Assembly: GCA_900754525.1 (NCBI GenBank)
Contig: CAAEDE010000037.1
Coordinates: 26,512 to 90,511, forward strand
Source: an uncultured Collinsella sp.
GTDB lineage: Bacteria; Actinomycetota; Coriobacteriia; Coriobacteriales; Coriobacteriaceae
Direction: 5' to 3'
DNA length: 64,000 bases
Made by a program: the position numbers and the translations under genes. Under the pieces are notes generated by a model. It searched no databases. It was not told the origin of the DNA and saw nothing but the letters and a program-made list of their open reading frames with translations. Positions 1 to 9,066 of this stretch are shown here, one piece after another; position 1 is the first letter of the stretch, and each line of letters opens with the position of its first letter.

Positions 1-1
1 A

Positions 2-2641
2 AAGTCACCGGAAAACACTACTCCCGCAATTGTGGACAACGTAGAGGCGCTTGAGGCTAAGCTCGCTCAGATGCGAGAGGCCCAGGCGCTTTTTGCTACG
101 TACACGCAGGAGCAGGTCGACAAGATCTTCTATGAGGCCGCCATGGCCGCCAACAAGGCTCGTATCCCGTTGGCGAAGTTGGCCATCGAGGAGACCGGCC
201 GCGGCGTTCTTGAGGACAAGGTCATCAAGAACCACTACGCCGCAGAGTACATTTACAACGCTTACAAGAACACCAAGACCTGTGGTGTCCTGGAGCGCGA
301 CGAGGCTTACGGCATCACCAAGATCGCCGAGCCCATCGGCATCGTGGGCGCCGTCATCCCGACGACCAACCCCACCTCCACCGCGATCTTCAAGACGCTG
401 ATCTGCCTGAAGACCCGCAACGCCATCATCATCTCCCCGCACCCGGCAGCCGCCAAGTGCACCATCGCCGCCGCCAAGCTCGTGCTTGACGCTGCCGTCA
501 AGGCCGGCGCCCCCGAGGGCATCATCGGCTGGGTCGATGTCCCCTCCATCGAGCTGACCAACATGGTCATGCGCGACGTCGACATCATCCTCGCCACCGG
601 TGGCCCGGGCATGGTCAAGGCCGCCTACTCCTCGGGCAAGCCCGCCCTGGGCGTTGGCGCCGGTAACACCCCGGTCGTCATCGACGACACCGCCGACGTG
701 CTGCTCGCCGTCAACTCCATCATCCACTCCAAGACCTTCGACAACGGCATGATCTGCGCTTCCGAGCAGTCCGTGACCGTCATCGACACCATCTATGACC
801 GGGTCAAGGCCGAGTTCCAGAAGCGCGGCTGCTACTTCGTCAAGCAGGGTGCCGAGATGGAGGCCCTGCGTGCCGCCATGTTCAAGAACGGCGCCCTCGA
901 TCACCGCATCCCCGGCATGGCTGCCGCCAAGATCGCCGAGCTCGCCGGCATCGAGGTTCCCGCCAAGACCAAGATCCTGATCGCCGAGGTCACCTCCACC
1001 GACCCCGCCAAGGAGGAGTTCTCCCACGAGAAGCTCTCCCCGGTCCTGGCCATGTACCACGCCAAGGACTTCCAGGAGGCCGTCGACAAGGCTGAGCACC
1101 TGGTGCTCGCCGGTGGCCCGGGCCACACCGCCTCTCTGTACGTGCACCCCGCCCAGGCCGAGAAGATCAGCCTGTTCGAGCACGTCATGAAGGCCTGCCG
1201 TATCGTCATCAACACCCCGTCCTCGCACGGTGGCATCGGTGACCTGTACAACTTTGGCATGAAGCCGTCTCTGACCCTGGGCTGCGGCTCCTGGGGCGGC
1301 AACTCCGTCTCCGAGAACGTTGGGGTGAAGCACTTGATCAACGTTAAGACTGTGGCCGAGCGCCGTGAGAACATGCTGTGGTTCCGCGCTCCCGAGAAGG
1401 TCTACTTCAAGAAGGGTTCCACGCCCGTCGCCCTCGACGAGCTTGGCAACGTCATGGGCAAGAAGCGCGCCTTCATCGTCACCGACCAGTTCCTCTTCAA
1501 GAATGGCAACACCCGCGCCATCGAGGCCAAGCTCGACGAGATGGGCATCGCCCACGACTGCTTCTACGACGTCGAGCCCGATCCGTCGCTGCAGTGCGCA
1601 CGTCGCGGCGCCAAGCAGATGGCTCTCTTTGAGCCGGACGTCATCATCGCCGTCGGCGGTGGCTCCGCTATGGACGCCGGCAAGATCATGTGGATGATGT
1701 ACGAGCACCCCGAGTGCAAGTTTGAGGACATGGCCATGGACTTCATGGACATCCGCAAGCGTATCTTCACCTTCCCCGAGATGGGCAAGAAGGCCTACTT
1801 CGTCGCCGTCCCGACCTCTTCGGGTACCGGCTCCGAGTGCACGCCGTTCGCCATCATCACCGACAAGGAGACCGGCATCAAGTGGCCGCTCGCCGACTAC
1901 GCGCTGCTCCCCAACATGGCTATCGTCGACGCCGACAACTGCATGACCGCCCCGCGCGGCCTGACCGCTGCCTCCGGCATCGACGTCATGACCCACGCCA
2001 TCGAGTCCTACGTCTCCATCATGGCTTCCGACTACACCAAGGGCCTCTCCGAGCGCGCTGCTAAGCTCGTCTTCGAGAACCTGCCCTCCAGCTTCACGAA
2101 CGGCGCCAAGGACCCGCACGCCCGCGAGGAGATGCACAACGCCTCCTGCATGGCCGGTATGGCCTTCGCCAACGCCTTCCTGGGCCTCAACCACTCCATG
2201 GCCCACAAGCTCGGCGCTTTCCATCACCTGCCCCACGGCCTCGCCAACGCCGTCATCCTGACTCGCGTCATGCGCTACAACGCCGCCGAGGCTCCCGTCA
2301 AGATGGGTACCTTCTCCCAGTATCCTTACCCCAACGCACTGCACAACTACGCCGAGATGGCCAAGTACTGCGGCATCGAGGGCAAGGACGACAAGGAGGT
2401 CTTCGAGAACTTCATCACGAAGCTCGAGGAGCTCAAGGACTTCATCGGCGTCAAGAAGACCATCGCCGACTACGGTGTTGACGAGCAGTACTTCCTCGAC
2501 ACCCTCGACGAGATGACCGAGCAGGCATTCAACGACCAGTGCACCGGCGCTAACCCGCGCTACCCGCTCATGAGCGAGATCAAGGAGCTCTACCTGGACG
2601 CCTACTACGGCCGCGAGCCCCAGGACTACGCCGTCTGCTAG
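2..2641 (+). CDS. adhE: Bifunctional acetaldehyde/alcohol dehydrogenase (5' partial)
   Basis: AdhE reduces acetyl-CoA to acetaldehyde and then ethanol with two NADH, and forms spirosomes in the cytoplasm. It re-oxidises NADH in fermenting anaerobes. The N-terminal aldehyde dehydrogenase half carries the catalytic cysteine in GMICASEQ (Cys242 counted from the GTG at 32). The C-terminal iron-dependent alcohol dehydrogenase half, from about residue 450, shows VGGGSAMDAGK and the metal-binding histidines of DVMTHAIE and LNHSMAHKLGAFHH. A GTG at 32 could start an 869-residue protein. However, the frame stays open for ten codons to the window edge and no SD sequence precedes the GTG, so I think the true start lies outside. 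E. coli AdhE aligns with only a few extra residues upstream of this point. Family identity is essentially certain; only the start is unsure. Confidence 0.97.
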   Translation, partial: KSPENTTPAIVDNVEALEAKLAQMREAQALFATYTQEQVDKIFYEAAMAANKARIPLAKLAIEETGRGVLEDKVIKNHYAAEYIYNAYKNTKTCGVLERDEAYGITKIAEPIGIVGAVIPTTNPTSTAIFKTLICLKTRNAIIISPHPAAAKCTIAAAKLVLDAAVKAGAPEGIIGWVDVPSIELTNMVMRDVDIILATGGPGMVKAAYSSGKPALGVGAGNTPVVIDDTADVLLAVNSIIHSKTFDNGMICASEQSVTVIDTIYDRVKAEFQKRGCYFVKQGAEMEALRAAMFKNGALDHRIPGMAAAKIAELAGIEVPAKTKILIAEVTSTDPAKEEFSHEKLSPVLAMYHAKDFQEAVDKAEHLVLAGGPGHTASLYVHPAQAEKISLFEHVMKACRIVINTPSSHGGIGDLYNFGMKPSLTLGCGSWGGNSVSENVGVKHLINVKTVAERRENMLWFRAPEKVYFKKGSTPVALDELGNVMGKKRAFIVTDQFLFKNGNTRAIEAKLDEMGIAHDCFYDVEPDPSLQCARRGAKQMALFEPDVIIAVGGGSAMDAGKIMWMMYEHPECKFEDMAMDFMDIRKRIFTFPEMGKKAYFVAVPTSSGTGSECTPFAIITDKETGIKWPLADYALLPNMAIVDADNCMTAPRGLTAASGIDVMTHAIESYVSIMASDYTKGLSERAAKLVFENLPSSFTNGAKDPHAREEMHNASCMAGMAFANAFLGLNHSMAHKLGAFHHLPHGLANAVILTRVMRYNAAEAPVKMGTFSQYPYPNALHNYAEMAKYCGIEGKDDKEVFENFITKLEELKDFIGVKKTIADYGVDEQYFLDTLDEMTEQAFNDQCTGANPRYPLMSEIKELYLDAYYGREPQDYAVC

Positions 2642-2659
2642 TTTTAGCACGGTTATTTG

Positions 2660-2700
2660 CGGCGGGGGTGCACGGGTGTACGCACGCCCCCGCCGTTGCT
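2660..2700 (+). terminator. GC-rich hairpin after adhE, possible terminator
   Basis: Nine pairs (2660-2668 with 2687-2695) form a CGGCGGGGG/CCCCCGCCG stem with a further short inner helix. Only a weak U-rich stretch (GTTGCTTCT) follows, so it may be a leaky terminator or an RNA 3'-end stabiliser between adhE and the downstream kinase gene. Confidence 0.45.
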
Positions 2701-2728
2701 TCTATCGCATCGTTGAAAGGATGCAATC

Positions 2729-3493
2729 ATGCTGCTCCCCGATTCCAAGACCGAGCTCGTCCGTCGCGGCAACAAGGTCGTTTACGACCTGGGCGACAAG
2801 ATCGTCAAGGTCTTTAACGAGACCAAGCCCGTCTCCGACGTGTTCAACGAGGCTTTGAATCTTGCCCGCATCAATGAGTGCGGCATCCGCAGCCCCAAGG
2901 CTCTCGAGGTTTCCCAGCTCGAGAACGCCAACGGCTGGGCGCTCGTGACCGAGAAGGTTCCGGGCACCACCCTTGCCGAGAAGATGACTGCCGAGCCCCA
3001 GCGCTTTGGTGAGTACCTCGAGATGTTCGTCGATCTCCAGATCGAGATCCACGGCTACACCTCCCCGCTGCTCAACCGTCAGCGCGACAAGTTCGCCCGC
3101 ATGATCGACAGCCTTGATCAGCTCAATGCCACCACGCGCTACAACCTTCAGGAGCGTCTGGACGGCATGACCAAGGAGTTCAAGGTCTGCCACGGCGACT
3201 TCAACCCCTCCAACGTCATCGTCGGCGACGACGGCCAGCTCTATGTGTGCGACTGGGCACACGCCACCCAGGGCTCCCCTGCTGCCGACGTTGCCACCAC
3301 CTACCTGCTCTTCGCCCTCAACAGCAAGGACCAGGCCGAGGCCTACCTGGAGCTCTACTGCGACCGCGCCGACATGCCCATGCAGGTCGTGCGTCAGTGG
3401 ACGAGCATCGTCGCCGCTTCCGAGCTCGCTCGTAAGCGCAACGTGAACGATGAGTTCCTGAAGAACTGGATCGACGTCGTCGATTATCAGTAA
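2729..3493 (+). CDS. Phosphotransferase-fold kinase (APH/choline kinase type)
   Basis: The 254-residue cytosolic protein has the aminoglycoside-phosphotransferase-like kinase fold. HGDFNPSN at about 155-162 is the catalytic Asp/Asn loop, and CDWAHATQG at about 174-182 supplies the metal-binding Asp of the DFG-equivalent. The N-terminal lobe has the expected beta-rich start and a conserved Glu in VTEKVPGTT. I recall families of this length (TIGR02172-like) in anaerobic gut bacteria, but the substrate is not established; a small-molecule hydroxyl group is the usual target of the fold. The start has a good SD (GAAAGGA) 7 nt upstream. It follows adhE after 87 bases and ends at a strong terminator, so it may be cotranscribed with adhE by readthrough. 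Antibiotic resistance is not implied. Confidence 0.85.
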   Translation: MLLPDSKTELVRRGNKVVYDLGDKIVKVFNETKPVSDVFNEALNLARINECGIRSPKALEVSQLENANGWALVTEKVPGTTLAEKMTAEPQRFGEYLEMFVDLQIEIHGYTSPLLNRQRDKFARMIDSLDQLNATTRYNLQERLDGMTKEFKVCHGDFNPSNVIVGDDGQLYVCDWAHATQGSPAADVATTYLLFALNSKDQAEAYLELYCDRADMPMQVVRQWTSIVAASELARKRNVNDEFLKNWIDVVDYQ

Positions 3494-3528
3494 TATCTGA
3501 GCGATTTATTTCGCATCGGAGGCACTAA

Positions 3529-3568
3529 GGAAACCCCGCAGCTCGCATGGGCTGCGGGGTTTCCTTTT
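3529..3568 (+). terminator. Rho-independent terminator of the kinase gene
   Basis: A perfect 14-bp stem (3529-3542 with 3551-3564, GGAAACCCCGCAGC type) has an 8-nt loop and is followed by TTTT. It closes the plus-strand adhE/kinase unit and faces the convergent proS terminator. Confidence 0.9.
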
Positions 3569-3592
3569 AACACTTGAGCGTGCCGACAAGAT

Positions 3593-3643
3593 AAAAGGAC
3601 GGCCCCTGCATCTCCCCGATCTGGAGAAATGCAGGGGCCGTCC
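3593..3643 (-). terminator. Terminator of the pyrH-proS operon
   Basis: A long stem (3597-3611 with 3629-3643, core GACGGCCCCTGCAT) reads into TCCTTTTAT on the minus strand just downstream of the proS stop codon. The plus-strand side has no U tract, so it serves proS. Confidence 0.88.
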
Positions 3644-3673
3644 CGTATATCGAACTACAAGCGAAATCGCCGA

Positions 3674-5395
3674 TTAACGGCGGGCCGCCTTCACAAGCTC
3701 GGCAACCTTGGTGACGACCTCGTCGATCGCCACGTCCTCGCGCTCGCCCGTGGCACGGTCCTTGAGCTCGACGGTGCCGTTCTTAAGGCCACGCTTGCCG
3801 AGCACCACCTGATACGGGAAGCCCATAAGGTCGTTGTCGGCAAACTTAAAGCCGGGACGCTCATCGCGATCGTCGACGACAACCTCGATACCCTCGGCGC
3901 ACAGGCCATCAACGATCTGCTCGCAGACGGAAGCGCACTCCTCCTTCTTGGGGTCGAGCGGAATCACCGCAACCTCGTACGGGGCAACGGAGACCGGCCA
4001 GACGATGCCGTGCTCGTCGTTGTGCTGCTCCACGACGGCAGCGAGCGAGCGAGAAACGCCCACGCCGTAGCAACCCATGATAAGCGGCTTCTCCTTGCCG
4101 TCCTCATCCATAAAGGTGGCACCCATGGCCTCGGAGTACTTGGTGCCCAGCTGGAAGACCTGGGAAACCTCGATGCCGCGAGCAGCAGAGAGCGGCTTGC
4201 CGCAGTGCGGGCAAGGATCGCCGGCAACGACGGTGACCAGGTCGGCCCACTCGTCGACGGTAAAGTCGCGCTCGGGGCAGGCACCGGTAAAGTGATAATC
4301 GACCTCGTTGGCACCGCAGGCCCACTGCTTGGACTCGCGCAGGCTCTCGTCGCACACCAGACGGATGCCCTCGGGCAGGTTGACCGGTCCGATAAAGCCC
4401 TTGTGCAGGCCGTTCGCCTGAAGCTCCTCATCGGTCATCATGCGATAGCCCTTGCCAAAGACATGCTCGGCCTTGCAGTCGTTGAGTTCATGATCGCCCG
4501 GAACGATGGCCACGACAGGCTTGCCCTCAGCGTCGATGAGTGCCAGCGACTTGCGCGTGCCGTTCTCGGGGAAGCCGAAGAACTTTGCAACGGCCTCGAT
4601 GGTGCCCATACCCGGAGTCTCGACCTTGGTAAGCGTACTGTCGCCAGGACCCTCGGTCACAACGACCTTGGTACTTGCGGCCTCGTCATCGGCAGCAAAG
4701 CCGCACTCGTCGCAGTAGACGAGCGAGGCCTCACCGGCGTCGGCCAAAGCCATGTACTCGACGGAGGTGTCGCCACCGATCTCGCCGGAGTCGGCGACAA
4801 CGGGCAGAGCCTTGATGTAGCAGCGCTCGCAGATGTTGGCGTAGGCCTGCTTCATCTTGTCGTACTCCTCCTGCAGACTCTCCTGCGTGGCAGAGAAGCT
4901 GTAGGCGTCCTTCATGATGAACTCGCGACCGCGCATCAGGCCAAAGCGGGGACGGAACTCGTCGCGGAACTTGTCCTGGATGTGGTAGAGGTTAACGGGC
5001 AGTTGCTTGTAGGAACGCAGCTCATTGCGAACCAGGGCGGTCACGGTCTCCTCGTGCGTGGGGCCCAGCACGAACTCGCGGCCGTGGCGGTCATCGAAGC
5101 GCACGAGTTCCTTGCCATAGGCGTCGATGCGGCCGGACTCGCGCCATAGCTCAGCGTCGACCATAATGGGCATCATGAGCTCCTGGGCACCGGCGGCATC
5201 CATCTCGTCGCGCACGATGTTCTCGATCTTGCGAATCGAGCGCCATGCGAGCGGCAGGTAGGAATACAGACCGGCGGCCTCCTTGCGGATCATGCCGGCA
5301 CGGAGCAGCAGGCGGTGGCTGGCGAGCTCAGCGTCCGCCGGATCCTCTTTAAGCGTCGGCGCATAGAGCTTAGACATATACATTGCTCGGATCAT
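3674..5395 (-). CDS. proS: Prolyl-tRNA synthetase, bacterial type
   Basis: ProS charges tRNA-Pro with proline in the cytoplasm and hydrolyses misacylated Ala-tRNA-Pro. At 573 residues it matches the long bacterial class II form with an editing (INS) domain between motifs 2 and 3. Recognisable blocks are SHRLLLRAGMIRKEAAGLYSY at the N-terminus, GPTHEETVTALVRNE, RFGLMRGREFIMKDAYSF (motif 2 region), the editing domain at roughly 225-405, GCYGVGVSR (motif 3) and a C-terminal anticodon-binding domain. The ATG at 5395 is chosen because GAGGAG sits 6-7 nt upstream at the end of ispG; the later in-frame ATGs at 5383 and 5377 lack an SD. Its ATG directly follows the ispG stop (TAAATG), so it is the last gene of the long operon. 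Confidence 0.97.
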   Translation of the reverse strand: MIRAMYMSKLYAPTLKEDPADAELASHRLLLRAGMIRKEAAGLYSYLPLAWRSIRKIENIVRDEMDAAGAQELMMPIMVDAELWRESGRIDAYGKELVRFDDRHGREFVLGPTHEETVTALVRNELRSYKQLPVNLYHIQDKFRDEFRPRFGLMRGREFIMKDAYSFSATQESLQEEYDKMKQAYANICERCYIKALPVVADSGEIGGDTSVEYMALADAGEASLVYCDECGFAADDEAASTKVVVTEGPGDSTLTKVETPGMGTIEAVAKFFGFPENGTRKSLALIDAEGKPVVAIVPGDHELNDCKAEHVFGKGYRMMTDEELQANGLHKGFIGPVNLPEGIRLVCDESLRESKQWACGANEVDYHFTGACPERDFTVDEWADLVTVVAGDPCPHCGKPLSAARGIEVSQVFQLGTKYSEAMGATFMDEDGKEKPLIMGCYGVGVSRSLAAVVEQHNDEHGIVWPVSVAPYEVAVIPLDPKKEECASVCEQIVDGLCAEGIEVVVDDRDERPGFKFADNDLMGFPYQVVLGKRGLKNGTVELKDRATGEREDVAIDEVVTKVAELVKAARR

Positions 5396-6478
5396 TTATT
5401 TCTCCTCAATAAGTTTGTCGACCTCTGCCATAAGCGCGTCGACAATTTGGTCCTCAGCTACTTTACCAATGATCTGGCCATGCGAAAAGAGCAAGGCCTG
5501 ACCACGTCCGCAAGCAACGCCCAGGTCGGCATCAGAAGCCTCACCGGGGCCATTAACGGCACATCCCATCACAGCGATAGAAAGCGGCGCGGAGTAGTTC
5601 TTAAGCCGCTCGGTGACCTCCTCGGCGATGGGAATGAGGTTAACCTGGCAGCGGGCGCACGTGGGGCACGAGACAATCTCGGGGCCACGGCGACGCAGGC
5701 CCAGCGACTGCAGAATACCCCAGGCAACCGGCGGCTCCTCAACCGGATCAGCTGTGAGCGAAACACGCATGGTGTCGCCAATGCCTTCGGAAAGCAAGAT
5801 ACCCAAGCCTACAGAGCTCTTGATGGTGCCCTGGAGCTTGGTCCCCGCCTCCGTCACGCCCAGGTGAAGCGGAACATGGGGAATCTCGCGCGACAGGGCG
5901 CGATAAGTATCAAGCGTCGTCTGTACACTATGGGCCTTGGCGGAAAGCACGATGTTGGTAAAGCCGCGGTCTTCAAAATGCTTGACAAAACGCTCGCTCG
6001 ACATCACGAGCTTTTCGGGCTGCGTGAGGTCATCGCGCTCGGCGATATCCTGCTCAAGCGAACCGGCGTTGACACCGATGCGAATCGCACAGCCCGCAGC
6101 GCCGGCGGCGTCGATGACGGCATCGACCTTAGCCCAATCGCCGATATTGCCGGGATTAATGCGCAGCTTGGCGGCACCAGCCTCAACGGCACCAATGGCA
6201 AGCTTATGGTTAAAGTGGATATCGGCGACGATCGGCACCGGAGACTCGGCACAGATGGTGCGGAAACCCTCAAGCGCGGCCTCGGTGGGCACGCTCACGC
6301 GCACGATATCGCAGCCAGCCTGCGCCAACGCGCACACTTGCGCAAGCGTTGCCTGGGCGTCGGCGGTATCGGTGCAAGTCATGGACTGAACCACGACCGG
6401 CGCGCCGCCACCGATCTGTACGCCGCCCACACGCACGGGGTGCGTCAGTTCGCGCGGCAAAGGATGGGATAAAGACAA
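5396..6478 (-). CDS. ispG: 4-hydroxy-3-methylbut-2-enyl diphosphate synthase
   Basis: IspG (GcpE) is the iron-sulfur enzyme that reductively opens methylerythritol cyclodiphosphate to HMBPP, the penultimate DXP-pathway step to isoprenoids. The N-terminal TIM barrel begins VRVGGVQIGGGAPVVVQSM. The C-terminal 4Fe-4S domain holds the three ligand cysteines in SCPTCARC and MGCAVNGPGEA. I chose the TTG at 6478 (360 residues): AGGGGAG lies 8 nt upstream, and longer reading-frame extensions would run into the end of rseP and have no family similarity. A GTG four codons earlier is possible but sits too close to the SD. It lies between rseP and proS, in the same operon as dxr and uppS, so three isoprenoid steps are co-expressed. 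Confidence 0.95.
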   Translation of the reverse strand: MSLSHPLPRELTHPVRVGGVQIGGGAPVVVQSMTCTDTADAQATLAQVCALAQAGCDIVRVSVPTEAALEGFRTICAESPVPIVADIHFNHKLAIGAVEAGAAKLRINPGNIGDWAKVDAVIDAAGAAGCAIRIGVNAGSLEQDIAERDDLTQPEKLVMSSERFVKHFEDRGFTNIVLSAKAHSVQTTLDTYRALSREIPHVPLHLGVTEAGTKLQGTIKSSVGLGILLSEGIGDTMRVSLTADPVEEPPVAWGILQSLGLRRRGPEIVSCPTCARCQVNLIPIAEEVTERLKNYSAPLSIAVMGCAVNGPGEASDADLGVACGRGQALLFSHGQIIGKVAEDQIVDALMAEVDKLIEEK

Positions 6479-6491
6479 TCCAAACACTCCC

Positions 6492-7853
6492 CTACAGAAT
6501 AAATCGAAGGATGTCGGAACGAAGCATATAGACAAACAGCAGCGCAAAGAGCGCGATGCCCACATAGCTCACAATCGTCTGGACCTTGAGCGGAAGCTCG
6601 CGTCCCGCAATCTTTTGAATGATCTCGATGACCAGCTTACCGCCATCGAGTGGCGGGATGGGCAGCAGGTTCATAAAGCCAAGCGAGAACGAGATGAGGG
6701 CAGCAAACGAAAGGAACGTGGCAGGACCGGCAGCAGCAGCCTGTGAGGACATAACGCTAATACCCACGATCGAGGAGGACTGATCGAGAATCTCCATCGT
6801 ATGCTGCGGCTGGAGCAGGCGCATCACGCCCTCCGCGGTCTGCACAACATAGGAGAATGACAGACGCGCCGAGGTGATGGGGTCCAAACGGACTACCTCC
6901 GCAGAAGCATACACACCTAACCGCTCGTCCTCTTTGAGCGCAACCGAGGTCGAATGCTGCTTGCCGTCACGCTCGTACTCGATGGCGATATCGTCCTTAC
7001 CGGCGGCCTTGCCGATAGCATCGTAAACGTTCATCCATGTGGAGCACGATACACCGTCAACCGAAAGGATCGCATCACCAGCCTCGATACCCGCCTTGGC
7101 GGCAATAGACCCCTCGTCAACCTGACCGATCACGTTGGTATCGATCGGCACGGTGACACCCGCAATGGAATAGATGCTCATAAGCAGCAAAAAGCCCGTC
7201 AGGATATTGACGAGAATGCCCGCGAGCAGCATAAAGGCACGCTTGAGAAAGCCCTGGCCAAGATAGGTGTGCGAACGTTCTTGCGCAAGGAACTCGGCCT
7301 CGCCGCACGGCAGCTCCCACACATCGCCCCCGGCAGTCGCATGTTCGCGATCGAAACGACGGCCATCAAAAGTGGTGTAGCCCGCCGCGTCTCGCGGCAG
7401 CGTCTGATACTTGGTGGGATAGTAGCTCGGCGAGGGCTGCTCCCCTTCCTCATACCAGGGCGCGATGGAGCCCCAACCCAAGAGCAAGGCACATGTCTCG
7501 AGCACATCCTCCTCGGACAGTTCGAGCTCGGCGGCAAGGTCGGCCACGGTCACGCGACCATGACGATAGATAGCCGCGAGCACGCGATCGGCGCACGAGA
7601 CATCGGTCGGATCCATACCGCAGATGGCAGCGTAGCCACCCAGCAGCAGCGGGGTCACGCCAAACTTGGTGCCGATACGACGCGACGTGTGGTGGATATC
7701 AAAGCGACACGGCAGGCCCAAAAAGAACTCGGTTACCCGGACGCCACAGGCACGCGCCGCCAAAAAGTGGCCGCCCTCGTGCAAAAACACGAGGACGGAA
7801 AGCATCAGCAGGCCCCAAAAGACCGATGAGAGAACGCTCAGAACAGTATCCAT
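6492..7853 (-). CDS. rseP: RseP/RasP-type site-2 zinc metalloprotease with inserted domain
   Basis: This intramembrane protease cleaves transmembrane segments, typically anti-sigma factors and signal-peptide remnants. Zinc ligands are in HEGGH (residues 25-29) within the first membrane helix and in NLLPIPPLDGG near the C-terminus. A PDZ domain occupies about residues 235-320, and at least four hydrophobic segments are visible. At 453 residues it is longer than a one-PDZ protein such as B. subtilis RasP. The extra length is an insertion of about 110 residues (82-192) between the GGYAAICGMD membrane-edge motif and the helix that begins FLKRAFMLLAGI. Its first part (ADRVLAAIYRHGRVTVADLAAEL onwards) looks like a winged helix. 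The ATG at 7853 is preferred over the TTG at 7868, which abuts the AAGGA. It lies 25 nt after dxr in the operon. Confidence 0.9.
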   Translation of the reverse strand: MDTVLSVLSSVFWGLLMLSVLVFLHEGGHFLAARACGVRVTEFFLGLPCRFDIHHTSRRIGTKFGVTPLLLGGYAAICGMDPTDVSCADRVLAAIYRHGRVTVADLAAELELSEEDVLETCALLLGWGSIAPWYEEGEQPSPSYYPTKYQTLPRDAAGYTTFDGRRFDREHATAGGDVWELPCGEAEFLAQERSHTYLGQGFLKRAFMLLAGILVNILTGFLLLMSIYSIAGVTVPIDTNVIGQVDEGSIAAKAGIEAGDAILSVDGVSCSTWMNVYDAIGKAAGKDDIAIEYERDGKQHSTSVALKEDERLGVYASAEVVRLDPITSARLSFSYVVQTAEGVMRLLQPQHTMEILDQSSSIVGISVMSSQAAAAGPATFLSFAALISFSLGFMNLLPIPPLDGGKLVIEIIQKIAGRELPLKVQTIVSYVGIALFALLFVYMLRSDILRFIL

Positions 7854-7878
7854 AAAACGAAAAAGCAATCCTTATGGG

Positions 7879-9066
7879 TTAAGAACGGGCTGCGGCGAGC
7901 ACCTGCGAGGCCTTTTCACGCGCCCACGCATCGATTTCACGAAGCTGCTCAAACGAATCGACTGCCTGCATATCGTGGGCATCCATGCAGGATTCCACAA
8001 TGCGATCGATATCGGTAAAGCTGCAGCCATCGTGCAGGAAGGCATCGACGGCGACCTCGTTGGCGGCATTGAGCACGCACGGCATGGTGCCACCCGTCTT
8101 GCCGGCACGCTCGGCCAGTGCCAGACAGCGGAAGGTATCCATGTCGGCAGCATCAAACGTGAGCTGCCCCAGCTCGCGAAAATCGATACGAGGCGCCGGG
8201 GTATCCCAACGCTCGGGATACGAGAACGCGAACTGGATGGGAATACGCATGTCGGAAGCACCGAGATGCGCCATCACAGAGCCGTCGGCGAACTCGACCA
8301 TAGAGTGAATCTTGGACTGACGCTGCACGACCACGTTAATGAAATCGAGGTCGCAGTTAAACAGATGCATGGCCTCAATGCGCTCCAGGCCCTTGTTCAT
8401 GAGGGTGGCGGAGTCGATGGTGATCTTGGCACCCATGGCCCACGTGGGATGTGCGAGGGCATCGGCACGCGTCACGCAATCGAGCTCGTCGCGCGTGCGG
8501 CCAAAGAACGGACCGCCCGAGCAGGTGAGCCAAATACAATGAGCCTCGCGCGGATTCTCCCCCAGATAGCACTGGTAGATGGCGGAGTGCTCAGAGTCGA
8601 CTGGAATAAGCTGGCCCGGTTGCGCCAACGGCATAAGCAAGTCGCCACCGACGACGAGGGACTCCTTGTTGGCAAGGGCAAGGCGCTTATTTGAGGTCAA
8701 GGCCACATGGCTCGCCTCGAGACCGGCGGCGCCCACAATAGCGACAAGCACGCAGTCGACATCGTCGCGACGCGCGAGATCGCAAACCGCCTGCGCGCCA
8801 ACGTTGAGCTTCGTTCCCTCGGGCAGCTCCTGCAGCACGGTGTCATCGCCATGAGCGACATCGGCCACGGCAACCGCCGGAACCGAGAACTCGCGGGCAG
8901 CGGCAACGAGCTCAGAGGTACTGGAGTTAACGGACAGCGCCGTCACCTGCAAGCGATCGGCATGCTGACGGCACACATCGAGCGCCTGGGTGCCGATAGA
9001 GCCCGTACAGCCCAGGATGGCAACACGGAGACGTCCATCGGGGCCATACGTCGTCTGGAAGGACAT
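7879..9066 (-). CDS. dxr: 1-deoxy-D-xylulose 5-phosphate reductoisomerase
   Basis: Dxr rearranges and reduces DXP to 2-C-methylerythritol 4-phosphate with NADPH, the committed step of the non-mevalonate isoprenoid pathway. The 395-residue protein has the N-terminal NADPH-binding GCTGSIGTQ, the catalytic block LANKESLVVGG, the metal and substrate residues of PVDSEHSAIYQC, and ATLMNKGLERIEA. A C-terminal helical domain completes the usual length. Its ATG overlaps the cdsA stop by one base (TAATG), showing translational coupling. Upstream neighbours uppS and cdsA and downstream rseP and ispG reproduce the widely conserved bacterial order. Confidence 0.97.
   Translation of the reverse strand: MSFQTTYGPDGRLRVAILGCTGSIGTQALDVCRQHADRLQVTALSVNSSTSELVAAAREFSVPAVAVADVAHGDDTVLQELPEGTKLNVGAQAVCDLARRDDVDCVLVAIVGAAGLEASHVALTSNKRLALANKESLVVGGDLLMPLAQPGQLIPVDSEHSAIYQCYLGENPREAHCIWLTCSGGPFFGRTRDELDCVTRADALAHPTWAMGAKITIDSATLMNKGLERIEAMHLFNCDLDFINVVVQRQSKIHSMVEFADGSVMAHLGASDMRIPIQFAFSYPERWDTPAPRIDFRELGQLTFDAADMDTFRCLALAERAGKTGGTMPCVLNAANEVAVDAFLHDGCSFTDIDRIVESCMDAHDMQAVDSFEQLREIDAWAREKASQVLAAARS

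Noticed and set aside
5..2650. Very long open frame antisense to adhE (also similar frames antisense to proS, ppdK, glyS, obgE, aroF/tyrA and pheA/aroE)
   Set aside because: These are shadows caused by GC-rich codon use in the real genes. Their products are Val/Leu/Gly/Asp/His-rich with no family resemblance and no SD.
2729..3493. Aminoglycoside resistance gene
   Set aside because: The APH fold is shared by many metabolic kinases; nothing specific to antibiotic binding can be seen.
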